Of a stretch of 64,000 bases of DNA, positions 11,411-23,157 are shown piece after piece. Every line of letters starts with the position of its first letter. The stretch's first letter is position 1. The notes under the pieces are model-generated. The model was not told the origin of the DNA and searched no databases. It worked only from the letters and a program-made list of their open reading frames with translations. The stretch comes from Candolleomyces eurysporus. Lineage: Eukaryota; Basidiomycota; Agaricomycetes; Agaricales; Psathyrellaceae. The translations under genes were made by a program, and so were the position numbers. The DNA lies in contig JANBPK010000874.1 of NCBI GenBank assembly GCA_027579435.1, positions 1-64,000 on the forward strand. Reading direction: 5' to 3'.

Positions 11411-13141
11411 TGCTCCTCGTCCCCACTGCGCGTGCAACTGCCTTCGACAACAATTCAAGGCGCAGCATCGTAGGTGGGATTCCGCCGTGGGCCGTGCTCC
11501 TCTGATGCAATCTCAATTACACATTGTTGCCGACGATGATCGCTTTGTGATGAAGTCACTCCTAACCTCCTGTCAATAGCGACTACACCACTTGAGCCAC
11601 CCCATGACCGGCATCGTCTACAGCAGTGTAACCATCAGTCGTTCCATGTACGCTATTCAAATGCTATCCTACATATATTCAATGAACCACGCACGCAGCA
11701 ACATGCTCCCAGCAACGTCGGAATCGGCNAAAAAAAACGATCCTGTACGGGCACCGCAAGACGCTCAGCCTCGCTTCTCCCGCAACCTCTCTTCGACCTC
11801 TGCTTTCTTTTTATTGAGGGCCTCGAGTTTCTCTTCCTTACTTGCGTTATACGCGACAATCATTTGGTTATATCTAACAGACATGTCAGGAGGAATGTTG
11901 GGTCAAACACGGGTGGAAGGCTTACGGATTGTCCGGCGATTTCTGGAATTGCTTGTATAGCAGATCCTGAAAGCGTAGAGTGTCAGAACAACCATCAGAA
12001 CGTATACATCGTGGGTTGAGAGTAACAAACATGATATTGCTGCAGTCGCAACCCAGGACGCTAGAAAAAGGGATTAGACCAGGAATTTGTGCACCACGAG
12101 TGTGCACAACTATACGCACGTCTTTCTTAATTTCGGGCAGCTCGCGTTCCTTGTAAGCTTCGAATGCGGCCTGTATCATTCATTCGATCAGCACAACGAG
12201 TCGCCCCAGAAACGACTGACGACAAGCCTTGAAACGTTTCTACAAGCACCACACCACATTGCATCAGAATCGTGCCTCCGAACGATGAAGGTACAAACAA
12301 ACCTCTGGATGTTTCTCAATGACAGCAGCCCGCTGCCCCACACTTGCCTTGTCCATCTTGGCCGTAACGACGTCCAATAAATCCAAGGCATTATCAATCC
12401 CCGTCGCCGCATAGCTCTCAGAAACATCAACGGATCCTAATCCGCCCCCAGGAGCTGCCGCACCAGGTTCTGCAGGTGCACTCGAGGAGAAGGCGTGCTT
12501 CTTGCCTTTAATGCTACTACCAGCCTTAGGAGCGGCTTTGACTGTGGATGGAGCAGACGCCTCTTCCTCTGCGAGGAGACGAGCGTTCTCGGCTTTACGT
12601 GCTAGATCAGCTTTGCGCTTGTCCTCTTGTTCTTGTTTCTTGGCTTTGCCGCCTTTAACGCTGTCGTCTCTCCACGATTCAGTTTCCTTGCGTTCCTGTT
12701 TACAAGAAGGGGTTAGTTCCGAGGGGAGGACGAGCAAGGTTAAGTAGCCATTTAGAATCGCCGGCTATAGTTGCGCACCCTCGCATCTGCAGCGGCTGCA
12801 GCATTCTTCGCCTTGTTCTCTGCTTTCTTAGCGCGCCCAGATTCCTTCTTTGTGATTCCTGCCTTCGATGGCATGGTTCTAGGTGATTTTACCGACGATC
12901 CAGGAGCCATCAGTGAAATTGTTAGGAATTTCTTCCGAGTTATCGATTCCTCTAGTAGCTTCCTGCTCTGAAAGCCAGGTAGATGGACTTCAGTGGTGGA
13001 AGATGCTGCTCAAGGTACAATGACCTCAGGGATCAGCACGATCAGCTTTATCTTATCACATCAAAGTCCTAAAAGGGAATGCAACGGTGACTGGTCGGGT
13101 TGGGGACAGCGGCGGCCGAGCGGAGCGTCATCTTCCCTTTC
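11411..13141. repeat. Tandem duplication, CCDC124 unit A
   Basis: Direct repeat of about 1.75 kb with 13142-14978. Left edges share CTCCTCGTCCCCACTGCGCG-type sequence (11411 and 13144). Right edges share GTCCTAAAAGGGAA...GACTGGTCGGGTTGGGGACAG (13067 and 14899). The unit holds one complete CCDC124 gene plus its upstream region. The right edge corresponds to the sequence just before the carboxypeptidase start codon. Confidence 0.8.
11765..12874 (-). CDS. CCDC124: CCDC124 / Lso2-type ribosome-associated protein, copy A
   Basis: Small basic coiled-coil protein; family members bind ribosomes, and yeast Lso2 acts in recovery from translational dormancy. Exons: 12874-12779, 12695-12303, a 12-nt exon 12249-12238 (KRFK), then exons for AAFEAYKERELPEIKKD, for a block beginning with RPGLRL, for DLLYKQFQKSPDNP and for the tail ending REKRG. 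Expected length is about 243 residues. An Ala/Lys/Glu-rich helix fills the first half. The intron after the 12-nt exon starts GCTTGT here, where copy B has GTTTGT, so this copy depends on a rare GC-AG intron or is mis-spliced. It has also lost the HPG motif (now RPG). The single N at 11730 lies just past the stop. Confidence 0.82.
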
Positions 13142-13511
13142 GTTCGTTCCTCGTCCCCACTGCGCGTGCTACTTACTGCCTTCAAGAGATGGTCATTCGA
13201 CTGTCCGAATCGCAGCATAGTAGGTGTTTTTCCACCGTGGGCCGTGCTTCCATGTCAGTGGTTGACGCAATTTCAATTACACATAATTTCGTGATGAAGT
13301 CCTCCTGTCAATAGCGACTACACCAAGTTGGCACCTCATGACCCACGTCGTATACAGCAGTTTATCCATCAGTCGTTCCATATACGCTATTCAAATGCTA
13401 TTCTACATATATTCAGCCGACCACGCACGCAGCAACTTTCATCATGATGCTCCCAGCAACCTCGGAATCGCGGAATCGGCAAAACGATCCTGTACGGACA
13501 CCGCAAGACAC

Positions 13512-14664
13512 TTAGCCTCGCTTCTCCCGCAACCTCTCCTCGACCTCTGCTTTCTTCTTGTTGAGGGCATCGAGTTTATCTTCCTTGCTTGCATCATACG
13601 CAACAGTGGTTTGATTAAATCTAACACACATGTTAGCTGGAACATTGATTTCAACGCAGATCAAAGACTTACGGATTGTCTGGCGACTTCTGGAACTGCT
13701 TGTATAGCATATCCTGAAGGTGATAGATTGTCAGAACAACCATCGGAAAGTACACAATGAAAAGTGAAGGGACGAACATGATATTGTTGTAGTCGCAACC
13801 CAGGATGCTAGAAACAAGAATCAGACTCGGGGTTTGCGGACCAACACCAGTGTGCACAGCTCTACGTACGTCTTTCTTGAGTTCGGGCAACTCTTGTTCC
13901 TTGTAAGCTTCGAATGCAGCCTATATCATTCATCCGATCAGTACAACGGGTCGTCTCAGAAACGACTGACGACAAACCTTGAAACGTCTCTACAAACACG
14001 ACGCCGGATTGCATCAGGATCATGCCTCCAAAAGATGAATGGACAAACGCACCTCTGGATGCCTCTCAATACCAGCAGCCTGTTGCCCCACACTCGCCTT
14101 ATCCATCTTGGCCGTAACGACTTCCAAAAGATCCAGAGCATTATCGATCCCCGTCGCCGCAAAGCTCTCAACCTCCTCACTTCCCCCTCCAGAAGCATCA
14201 ATAGATCCTAAGCCACCTCCAGCAGCAATCGCACCTGGACCTGCAGGTTTACTCGAGGAGGCAGCAGGTTTCTTGCCTTTACTGCTACCAGCCTTGGGAG
14301 CGGCTTTGACTTTGGGTGCAGCATCGGCCTCCTCCTCTGCAAGGAGACGAGCGTTCTCGGCTTTACGTGCCAGATCGGCTTTGCGCTTGTCCTCTTGTTC
14401 TTGTTTCTTGGCTTTGCCGCCTTTGGAGTTGTCGTCCCTCCATGAATCAGCTTCCTTGCGTTCCTGTTTGCAATAGAGCAAGTTCCGAAGAGAGGACCGG
14501 GCGAGGGGGTACAGATCGACAGTGCGAGGTTAGATGGCTGGTTACAATCGACGAGAATAGGTGCGCACCCTCTCTTCTGCAGCAGCTGAAGCCTTCTTTG
14601 CCTCGTTCTCTGCTTTCTTAGCGCGCCCAGATTCCTTCTTTGCGTTTCCTCCCTTCGGTGCCAT
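13512..14664 (-). CDS. CCDC124: CCDC124 / Lso2-type ribosome-associated protein, copy B
   Basis: Seven exons sum exactly to 250 codons: 14664-14569, 14463-14053, 13989-13978 (12 nt, RRFK), 13920-13870, 13807-13778, 13713-13673 and 13620-13512. Product 249 residues. The N-terminal part is a Lys/Ala/Glu coiled coil (KKESGRAKKAENEAKK). A Gly/Ala linker is followed by the conserved AATGIDNAL-type block, DKASVGQQAAGIERHPE, then the microexon and AAFEAYKEQELPELKKD. The next exon encodes HPGLRLQQYH, and DMLYKQFQKSPDNPFNQ follows. All splice sites are GT-AG. This copy fits the family better than copy A (HPG kept, normal donors) and is likely the functional parent. It is divergent from the carboxypeptidase, 322 bases away. 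Confidence 0.92.
13978..13989 (-). other. 12-nt microexon of CCDC124 copy B
   Basis: The twelve bases encode Arg-Arg-Phe-Lys between HPE and AAFEAYK. The flanks are TTTGTAG upstream and GTTTGT downstream. Without it the conserved HPE-RRFKAAFEAY sequence would be interrupted. The equivalent in copy A is 12238-12249. Confidence 0.8.
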
Positions 14665-14986
14665 GACTCTGAACCTCTAGATGCAGGTTTGTGGTTCTAT
14701 TGATGCTCTAGGAGCCTGCGGTGAAATGATCAGGAATAATTTCCGGGCTATCGCTTCCTCTAGGAACTTACTGTGCTGAAAAAGAGGTAGATGGACGATG
14801 CTGTTCGAGGTTACGGTACAACGACCGTAGGGATCAACGCAGAGATGGAACGATCAGCCTCATCTTATCAGATTACCGGCGATTCCATCTTATCACAAGT
14901 CCTAAAAGGGAACGCGCCGTGACGGTGACTGGTCGGGTTGGGGACAGCCGCCGAGCCGAGCGTCATCTTGCCTTTCAACCACCACC

Positions 14987-17141
14987 ATGAAGCTACAACG
15001 TCTATTGCCGCTAGCGATCCTTGCTACCACCTCAGTCCTCGCGGCACCCCCATCTCTCTTTGAGGGCGCACAACAAGTCGTTCTCGGAGGTGCAGAGGCC
15101 AAATTCAAGGGCATTGCCGGCCAGTACTTGAGTGAAGCCAAACAGGCCATCTTGAAGGGCAAGAAGGAACTGGAGACATGGTATCACGATGGAAAGGAAT
15201 TCATCAAGCAGAATAATTTGCTTTGTGAGTCTGTCATCAAGTCACCTGCCATCTCTTGTGTTGCTGACAAGAATTTAGACGAACTCGTGCGGCACCCCGC
15301 GTTCTCCAGCTATTCGCTGAGGGTTACCGAGCCCAAGCTGTGCGATTCAGCCGTGAAACAAATGTCAGGGTACTTGGACGTTGCTGATGACAAACACCTG
15401 TTTTTCTGGTACGAGTTCGTGCTGTATGTGCTGCGCACTTTCTTACGTATCCGTGCAGGTTCTTCGAATCAAGAACAGCCCCAGCCGATGCACCGCTCAT
15501 CCTCTGGCTGAACGGTGGCCCAGGATGCAGCTCCTCAACTGGCCTCCTGTTTGAATTGGGCCCGTGTTCGATTGCAGATGAGGGTCGCAATGTCACATAC
15601 AACCCACACAGTTGGACGAACAACGCCAACATCATCTTCCTCGACCAGCCCGTTAACGTTGGCTTCTCCTACGCCGACGGAAGTACCACCGTCAATTCGA
15701 GCCCTGTCGCTGGCAAGGACGTCTACGCCTTCCTCGAGCTGTTCTTGAAGCGGTACCCCAAGTACTCGACCCAGCCATTCCACATTGCTGCGGAGAGCTA
15801 CGGAGGGACGTATGCCCCGAACTTTGCCAGCGTGATCCACAAGGCAAACAAGGAGCTGAAGCTTCGTCCGGATGACTCGCTGAAGCACATTAACCTGGAT
15901 TCAGTGATTTTAGGGAATGGGCAGACCGATCCGTACATCCAGTATGCCTCGATTCCGGATTACGTGTGCGAAGGCCCGTACGCGGTGTACGACCCCGAGT
16001 CGCCTCAGTGCCAATCAATGAGGACAAAGGTCCCGACGTGCCAACGGCTCGTGAAGTCGTGCTACAACTTCAACTCCAAGTTCGCTTGTTTGCCTGCGAT
16101 ACTCTACTGCAATTCGCAGTTGATGGGTCCGATCGTTCGTGAGTAACTTCAGCTTTACTTGATGAAATGAGCTCATTGCGTAGAATCCGGACGGAATCCC
16201 TACGATGCTCGGCGTCCATGCGACCGGTCCAAGGACGGTGACTTGTGCTACAAGCAAATGTCCTGGATCGAGAACTGGTTGAATGACCCCAAGATCAAGG
16301 CGACCCTTGGCGTTGACCCAGAGCGTGAATTCGCGTCGTGCAACATGGAAGTCAACCAAGCGTTCGTTGCCAATGGTGACGGAGCTCATAACAGCGCTGC
16401 ACTTTTGCCCGACCTCGTCAATGATGGTGTGAGGCTGTTGGTATACGCTGGTAACGCTGGTACGTCTTTTTATAGCACCGGTAGAGTCTCATACTAATAC
16501 TTTGGTAGACATGATGTGCAACTTCATTGTATGTACCGCAACGGCTGCGAGATCTTTTTGCTGATACGTCATCTGCAGGGAAATGAACGTTGGCTCGACG
16601 CTCTCGAGACCAAATTCTCAGAAGAGTTCAGAAAGACAAAGGCAGTCCCTTGGGTCACCCTCTCTGGAGGCAACGTGGCTGGGAAAGTCCGAAGCGCTGG
16701 CTCCAGCTCTTTCACGGCGGGCAACGTCACGTTTGTGGAGGTATACGAGGCTGGGTAAGTGGTCTTTCAATCCATTTGCATCTCCGCATGGATGCATTCT
16801 TGTTCGCGCTGCTTTGCATTCCTCGACGATTCCTCCGTTCGCTCCTTGCCGAGCGGAGGTATTCTGCTCAACGCTCCGCTTCCTCCACTCTTCTCTTCTC
16901 GACCGGAAAAATTAATTTTGGCGCTCACTTTCAAACTTTCTTTTTCTCCACAGACATATGGTTCCTTACGATCAGCCCGAAGCCGCATTGGTATGTATCT
17001 GGAATTCTGCTTCCCCCAATTATTTCGATCGACCTAACTAATTACCTCGTATCATAGGACTTGATCAACCGGTGGATTATGGACGTCCCTCTGTCCGTGC
17101 AGGATGTGGCCGCCGAGGCTGCCTCCATTCCACCCCTCTGA
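14987..17141 (+). CDS. Secreted or vacuolar serine carboxypeptidase (S10, CPY-like)
   Basis: Removes C-terminal residues from peptides in the vacuole or outside the cell. Eight exons (14987-15224, 15279-15408, 15459-16138, 16184-16459, 16509-16528, 16579-16754, 16954-16990, 17058-17141) sum to 547 codons. Signal peptide MKLQRLLPLAILATTSVLA, then a pro-region. The substrate-binding block LILWLNGGPGCSSSTG follows at about 165-180. The nucleophile is in AESYGGTYAP at about 234; most relatives have GESYGG. The catalytic Asp is at about 442 in GNADMMCNF and His at about 508 in GHMVPYDQP. The Asp codon is split across an intron (G|AC), and the next exon is only 20 nt. Conserved NPYDARRPC is present. 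N-glycosylation sites include NVTYN and NVTF. The start is fixed by the signal peptide. Confidence 0.95.
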
Positions 17142-18518
17142 GGGTATATACATCCAATGTCCGACGGGGAAGGACAAGGCAAAGTCCGACATTCATGAGG
17201 CGCGATCGAAGGGTCGGGTGACTGGCCCTTCTCCGGCATCCCAGCATCCCTTTCTGGGCTGCGTCGGTGAGCTTACTGTGGGCCGCCGACGTCGTGTTCC
17301 TGGCTGGCGCTTTGTCCTTTGTCTTTCTCCCCCTACATACACCTCTATATTCCTTTTCTGAACTTCTGTGGACTGAGTTGTATCAAGCATGTTTTGGATG
17401 GACAGCACTACTCCACTGTCCTTTGTTTTCGTTCGCTTTCACTTTCTGCTTCAACTTCGAAGGGGGCCGTTTTCGCTCTGTACGTGTATCATAGATCTTT
17501 TTCTTCTTTCTTCCTTCACCGTTTCTTTGGTTCGTTCTGGTGGCGTTGTAGGATCAAGTTTTGGGGTTCGCTACTCGCGAGGTACATCGTAGCTCGCGTG
17601 AGGCGCTCTTCAATTCTCTTTCGATTGGATTTGGACGCGACTCGGGACTTGATGAGGAAGCGCGTGATCCTCCCAAATCGAGTGGACCGTCTCTTTCGGT
17701 CCCCCGACATGCATGATGTCCCCACCCGATTTGGTTATCCCTGCGCCGTACCTCAATCGCGTCTGTCTTTGTCCTCTCGAAGCCCAACCAACTTAGCCAC
17801 CGTGTTATCCTCAGTAACGTTGTATCTTTTCGAATTCTTTATGACGTTGACGAATTTCTTTTTTTTCGTTGTCTTTGCATTCTTAGGTCGGATCTTTATT
17901 TGTATTTGAACGTTTGACGAATACACGAGATGACTACGACTAGGCTACGGTGCTACGAGGAGAAAGCATTTTGGCATCGCAAATGCGTTGCTGCTACAGT
18001 GTCCATGTGAAGGCTTGAAGGAGAGGAAGCAGAAGAAGAGGATAAGTTACAGTAAGATGGGAACTGATACGATGATCTACTGGTACAGGTTGGGATTCAA
18101 GACCCGAGGAAAACGAGAACGAGAGAGCAAGAAAGAAGAGCGAAAGATATACGTACTCGACACAAACCATTCTATCTACAATACAAGGTCAGACAGCTAT
18201 ACTAATATACATACATGCGAACTACTACTTACAGATTGCTTGCTTGGCTCAGTTATACAGATGGGATCCTCGATGCGATGGAAACAAGAAACTCGGAATG
18301 CCAAAACGGAGGAGACGATAAATATCAACAATAAAGATAAGAAGAAGATGATGGACGATGAGCAATAGAGAAGTAGAGGGAAGTGTCCGTGGTGGAAGGC
18401 AAAGGAAGGAGGGTTTCGCAAGGGAACGACGGGCTAGAGAGCGAGAGAATGAAAGATTGGGGGACAGTCTCAAGACCAGGATGGAGAGATGGGGATCAGC
18501 AAGTAGCGAACCAATCAC
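17142..18518. other. Gap between carboxypeptidase and HMG-box gene
   Basis: CT-rich sequence. The two genes converge, so both 3' untranslated regions lie here. A 196-codon plus-strand open frame at 17319-17909 is Phe/Leu/Arg-rich with no family resemblance, and I do not accept it as a gene. No RNA gene seen. Confidence 0.5.
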
Positions 18519-19923
18519 TCATTGGTACGACGAGGTGAAGTACTCATCCCTATCCATGACGAAGACCTCATCAGGAGTCATCTCTGCAGAGCTCGTGAGA
18601 TATTCGCCAGGGACGACGCCCAGGTTGACGTTGACGTTGGCGCGATACCCGTTCAAGAGGTTCTCCGCCCCGTTCCCGCTGGCCGTTCGCATCAAGAGTC
18701 CGACGCCAGCTGGTGCAGTGGGCTGGTAGGCACCAGGGACCCAGTGGACGTCGTTCGGACCGCATTGGTGCGGAGGAAGGGAGGGATAACCACCCGAGAC
18801 GGCGTTGAGGAACTTTGGACCGCCTGGAGACTGAAGCTGCTGCATTGGGCCGGGTCCGAAGTTGGATTGAATCGGGAGGGAAAGAGGGTCGACGTAGGAT
18901 GTTGGTTGGGGGGGCCAGGAGAGGTGGCNTCTCCATTCCAATTGATGAGCGAGGAGCTCGTGGAGTCTGCGATGGACATGGACTCGGAGAGAGCGGGAGT
19001 AGAGAGGGCAAGAGAGTCGTATGACTGTGAATGATTGAGGGACGGGTGGATAGGTTGAGGGTAGTTCTAATGAAGGGAATGAATATCGGTAAGTTTCCAA
19101 GTCGTAGGGTTGTTAAACCGGTGAAACTTACGTTGATTCCGCTAGGGTTCATTCTCGAGTCAAGAGAGCCTTGGATGGGTTGGAGATTCAACGGCACCCA
19201 GTTATTGCGGTGCTCCACCGCGACGGCGTGGGAGGGGAGAAGAGGAACGGAGGTCGACTTCCGCAACGAATTGTCGAGGAATAGTGTACCCGGGCGCTCA
19301 ACGAGTCTCATTGGGGCCGGAGACTCTGTTGAGGGGGAACGAGAGACTGTGATGGGGTTGAGGAGCGCAGGGGCTGGGATCGACTTGCAATTGGTGATAA
19401 CACCAGCAGACACGGAGCCAGAGGAGCGGCTAGTGCGCTTACGAGCAGTCGCGCTTTTCTTGGGACGATACCTATAGTCGGGATATTTTCGGGCGTGGTC
19501 GTTGCGTTCAAGATTCGCTTGCTCGCGCCAGTAGAGCCGCTCCTCTTGAGGGAGTGCTCGCCAGGCCTCGGCAGCAAGTTTTGAGAGAGTCTTCTCCGCC
19601 TCGTGGCCGGGATGTCGACGGTTTCGCTTGTTACCACCTTCCTTGGTGTGCTTTCGGACATAGTCGCAGCGGAAGAGGATGAACTCATTGCGAGGACGAG
19701 CCACCCAGCCAGGATCTCCCTTTCTGACTGCCTCGGAACGCTGCTCCATCTGGCCGTCGGAGAGAGTAGAGGTGCTAGAGGCAGGCGAAGACGGCTCGGC
19801 GGTATGATATGTCGGAAGATGAGGAGGTAGCGGTTGATCCGGTACATCAACCTCAACGAAAGTCTCGTTTAGAGGGGGTGACCAGCCGAAGATACGAGAA
19901 AGAGTGGCAGGCATGGGCATCAT
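18519..19923 (-). CDS. HMG-box (MATA-HMG-like) transcription factor
   Basis: DNA-binding regulator with one HMG box, at about residues 74-155: RPRNEFILFRCDYVRKH, then LSKLAAEAWRALPQEE, RLYWREQA and ARKYPDYRYRPKKS. This resembles the fungal mating-type/ste11 class, but no mating-locus partner is nearby. Exon 1 is 19923-19132 (264 codons, start MMPMPATLSRIFGW); intron GTAAGT...TTAG; exon 2 begins at 19066. Exon 2 starts in one frame (NYPQPIHPSLNHSQSYD) and the best C-terminus (YVDPLSLPIQSNFGPG to DRDEYFTSSYQ) lies in another. The switch falls at the N at 18929 and a C7 run. One extra base there restores a single frame of about 446 residues, so I treat it as an assembly error. Confidence 0.87.
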
Positions 19924-21571
19924 CTCTGCGAGGAGATGAAGGAGGTATCGCGAACGGGCGGAATGCGAGGAGAGGAAGGGGATTCGGTTGGAAATTTCTG
20001 CCTCACGTTCTTCCCCTTTTCAATGTTCGCGCTATTCTGGCCCATGGGTTGTTTGGCAGTGATTATCTAGGTCTGCAATGGAGTCCGGGATGTAGCCATG
20101 CTTGGACGATCTTAGATCAATGTTCCCAATTAGGGATTGCGACGACCCTCCATTCATCCAGGTTCGAGGACGCTCTAAACATCACCAAATATACCCTGCC
20201 AAGAGGGTTCTCGGAGTCTTGATGCATAAGTAAAGGCCCCAGGCAGCTAGGGCGAAGGTCCTGAGGCAGTCGTGACCTGGAGGACCATAGTATTTGCAGC
20301 AGGAATTCGACAGCGAGGCTTGCGGTTGACAATGTGGGCGCCTCGATGTGTCCGTACCATCGAGCATTCTGCCGTACATGTTCCCATGGCCCAAAATATG
20401 TTTGTCGAACAGGGTAAGGCAAGACTCTTGTCCCTTTCGTATGACCGCTTCAGAGCGTTTTCTGATCGCCCAGGCTCCGTCGCCGTTGCCGTCAGACTGT
20501 GTATGAATTGAAGACCAGATCGACTCCGAGCGAGCAAGTCGTTGCCGAGCTCGGTGGCGGGCCCCGTCGGGCTCTTAGCCGTTATGCATGGTGGATGCCC
20601 ACTCCGACGATGAACTTATAAATGATCGATGAATTTCGTGTCCGCAGATGCCTGATAGAACAATTCGACCTTAAATCAGCGCTTCATTTTATTCGGAATA
20701 TGAACATTTTATGAATGCTTCTTGAAATCTAATGAAGCGGGCCAGGGCGCTAGTGAGTAGGAGGTCTAAACAATAATTGACCTGGTACGTAGTCGCATCA
20801 TGTGTATCCGACCCCAACGGCGAGCATCATACTCTGAGGCTAGAGATTCTGATTGAACCTGGCGTGCTGTTGTGGTTTTGAGTTGGTCAGGGATGATCGA
20901 CGTATTGAAAACAAGGACCGGCGCGATTCGCAATTCACCCTGACTGATTGAAGACGGAGAAGCATTTCATCTGCCACTTTCCACTAGCTCCATCTTTCAA
21001 ATTAACGCCAATAAATCCGACAAGGCCGGTCGATAGGGTCAATCAACGGTGCATTAGCTGCGGCGCATTCGCTACGGAACTCTAAAATAAATGTGACAGG
21101 ACGCCTGCAGAAGAGCTCAGAGGACTCTTATGAGTGGAGAAACAGTAGCATGGTTGTAGGAGCTCATACAAGGGTCGACTTGGAAGTGAAACGGCACTGG
21201 GGCATTTTTCTACTCTGTGGACGGTGACGCCCACCAGCACCCACGCCCGTCGGCATCGAGAGCCGCGTTGCAGTGCATCATCGGAAGTATTTGATGGCTC
21301 TGCCTATTTGGGGTTCCTCCTGTGTATGTAGCGCTCACGGTCACAGAATCACAATGATCTTCTGTCGTCTCCTTTCCTTCAGTGACCACCACCCCACTCT
21401 CTCCGTGCGGCTCACCGTAACCTTCGTTCTGTGAAGACACGTCGGTTTCGCTCTCGTCCCTGGGGTGGAACCCTTTTGCGCCACTGACGCCGTCGATCCA
21501 CTAAACCAAAAAAGCCGAATTTCCGGTAGTTTCGAAACTTTTCGTCGGCTAATAGGACTAGCCAGCTGGCC
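19924..21571. other. Long intergenic region, no gene seen
   Basis: About 1.65 kb upstream of both flanking genes, so it may contain two promoters. Short frames occur on both strands without family resemblance. No repeat or RNA gene was recognised. The length would suit an HMG regulator with complex control, but nothing in the sequence proves this. Confidence 0.45.
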
Positions 21572-22475
21572 ATGACAGCAATTTTGGATGACCACGAGGG
21601 TTTGTTTTCCAGAGACACACCCAAAATCAATGGATCCTCAGGCGGTAAGCAACCACTCAACCTTTCACACCATGTACAATGTAGCATTCGACGCTTAACT
21701 TTTGTGGCTTCTAGCATTCGTGGCGGTGGTGGTGGTGCTAGCGCTTATTATCGTCGTCGCGGGCTCAGCAGTGGTCTATCTCCTCCTAGAGGCCAAGAAA
21801 GAAAGCAGCCAGCCTCATTTGCGCTACCAAACGGCTACGGCTAGTCGTGGTCTGGAAGCTGGGCCTACAGTCAACACCGCACCGTCATCGAAGATTCGCT
21901 CGACCGTCGACCGCTTCCTGTCGAGACACAAAAAGAAGAACTCTGGCCCAATCGAGGTTCCGAAGTCTCCGCGACGGAGTGGGCAGGGATGGGTTCAGGC
22001 CTCTGGAAGCGACCATGAAGATTCCGGGGATGAACAGGCTTCCGCGCACAGGAGACAAGGACATGCTGCGCAAATGTCGGAAGTTCTTGACATCTCGCGT
22101 CCGGGATCAACAGTTGCTCTTTCTTCCATCTCCATGCAAGCAATTGTGCCGCAGGCTACCCCTCCAGGTCGAGAGCGGGTGTCGAGCATGCTCTCGGACA
22201 CATCGATGACGATCTCACGGGGCAATAGCATCCGATATGCTGACCCGTTCGCTCCAACACCGCAACGCTCAATTTCCACCATGACGTCGCACCTTTCACC
22301 ACCCTCTATTGTCTCATCGCCCGCTTCTTCACCTCCACCAATTAATCGACTTGCGACATCGTCGCCCGAGCAACTTTCGAATGATGACATCTCCGAAGCC
22401 AGAGTCTATCCGAGCAAAGTTCGGATGTTTGCGACTCAGTCAGGCAATGGGAGCAAGTTTTTCGAAGAACTCTAG
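21572..22475 (+). CDS. Single-pass membrane protein, Ser/Pro-rich tail, unknown
   Basis: Two exons, 21572-21644 and 21715-22475, join in frame (SSG-AFVAVVVV) to 277 residues. A short N-terminus of about 25 residues precedes one strong hydrophobic segment (about residues 26-48: VAVVVVLALIIVVAGSAVVY). Basic residues follow (LLLEAKKE), so the topology is probably N-out/C-in. The remaining 220 residues are polar and rich in Ser, Pro and Arg and look disordered. No catalytic motif seen and no family recognised. Confidence 0.75.
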
Positions 22476-23157
22476 CGTTCCTGTGGAGGTTTCGTCTTTG
22501 TTTATGGTATTTAAGTGGACATTATTTTTTCGTTCTATCGCATCGCTTTCTTCTTGCTATCCGTCGACTGTTCAATTGTCATGAAAAGCATTCGTTTACG
22601 GATGTGTGTATTATACATAGCGCTGTCCTTACTCACGATACTAACGATTTCTCTCGAACTTCACACTACTCCGAATTGAATCGACAGTACGGTCATGTAG
22701 CAGCACAAGGGTTTAATAGAATAGGTGAGGAACTCAGGAAGGATGTCAGCGTTACGGTTGACACCCTTGTGAGAAGACATGCGTGAGGACTGGGAAACTT
22801 CAACAGAATAGGTTCAGGTTGCATTCTTGCCTGGTTGCACCCAGATGCCCATAATTCGGGCCAGCGGTGTCTAGCTTGGCGACTCGAGTATCTGCTGTCA
22901 TGAGAGGCCTTTCGGGCGACTCGGCAAAGTGGCCGCTGATCTCTGCAAGCGGCCATCATGATCATCATGCAATGCCGACGCTGCCGAAGGAGGAGGTTAA
23001 GATTCGGGGCACTAAAAGTACAGGAATGCTTCGATACATGCAGCAAGGACACCAGACAAAAACACGAGCTATCGTACACTAATAAATAGGCCTCGGAGAC
23101 ACAGAAAAAGAACTAAAAGCAGCAAGAATACTGTTACACGATAAGGATTCGAGGTTT
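22476..23157. other. Convergent 3' gap
   Basis: Lies between convergent genes ending at 22475 and 23158. Contains AT-rich sequence compatible with 3' ends. No gene seen. Confidence 0.5.

Larger units (their letters stand above)
13142..14978. repeat. Tandem duplication, CCDC124 unit B
   Basis: Second copy of the unit described for 11411-13141. It ends about nine bases before the ATG of the serine carboxypeptidase at 14987, so the divergent promoter between CCDC124 and the carboxypeptidase belongs to the repeated unit. In unit A the same promoter is followed by the 3' flank of copy B instead of a gene. Confidence 0.8.

Noticed and set aside
17319..17909. 196-codon plus-strand open frame after the carboxypeptidase
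   Set aside because: Phe/Leu/Arg-rich composition follows from CT-rich DNA, with no family resemblance. The stretch lies in the convergent 3' gap.
18519..19923. HMG-box gene as part of a mating-type locus
   Set aside because: The HMG box alone is common. No homeodomain pair, pheromone or receptor gene is in the window.
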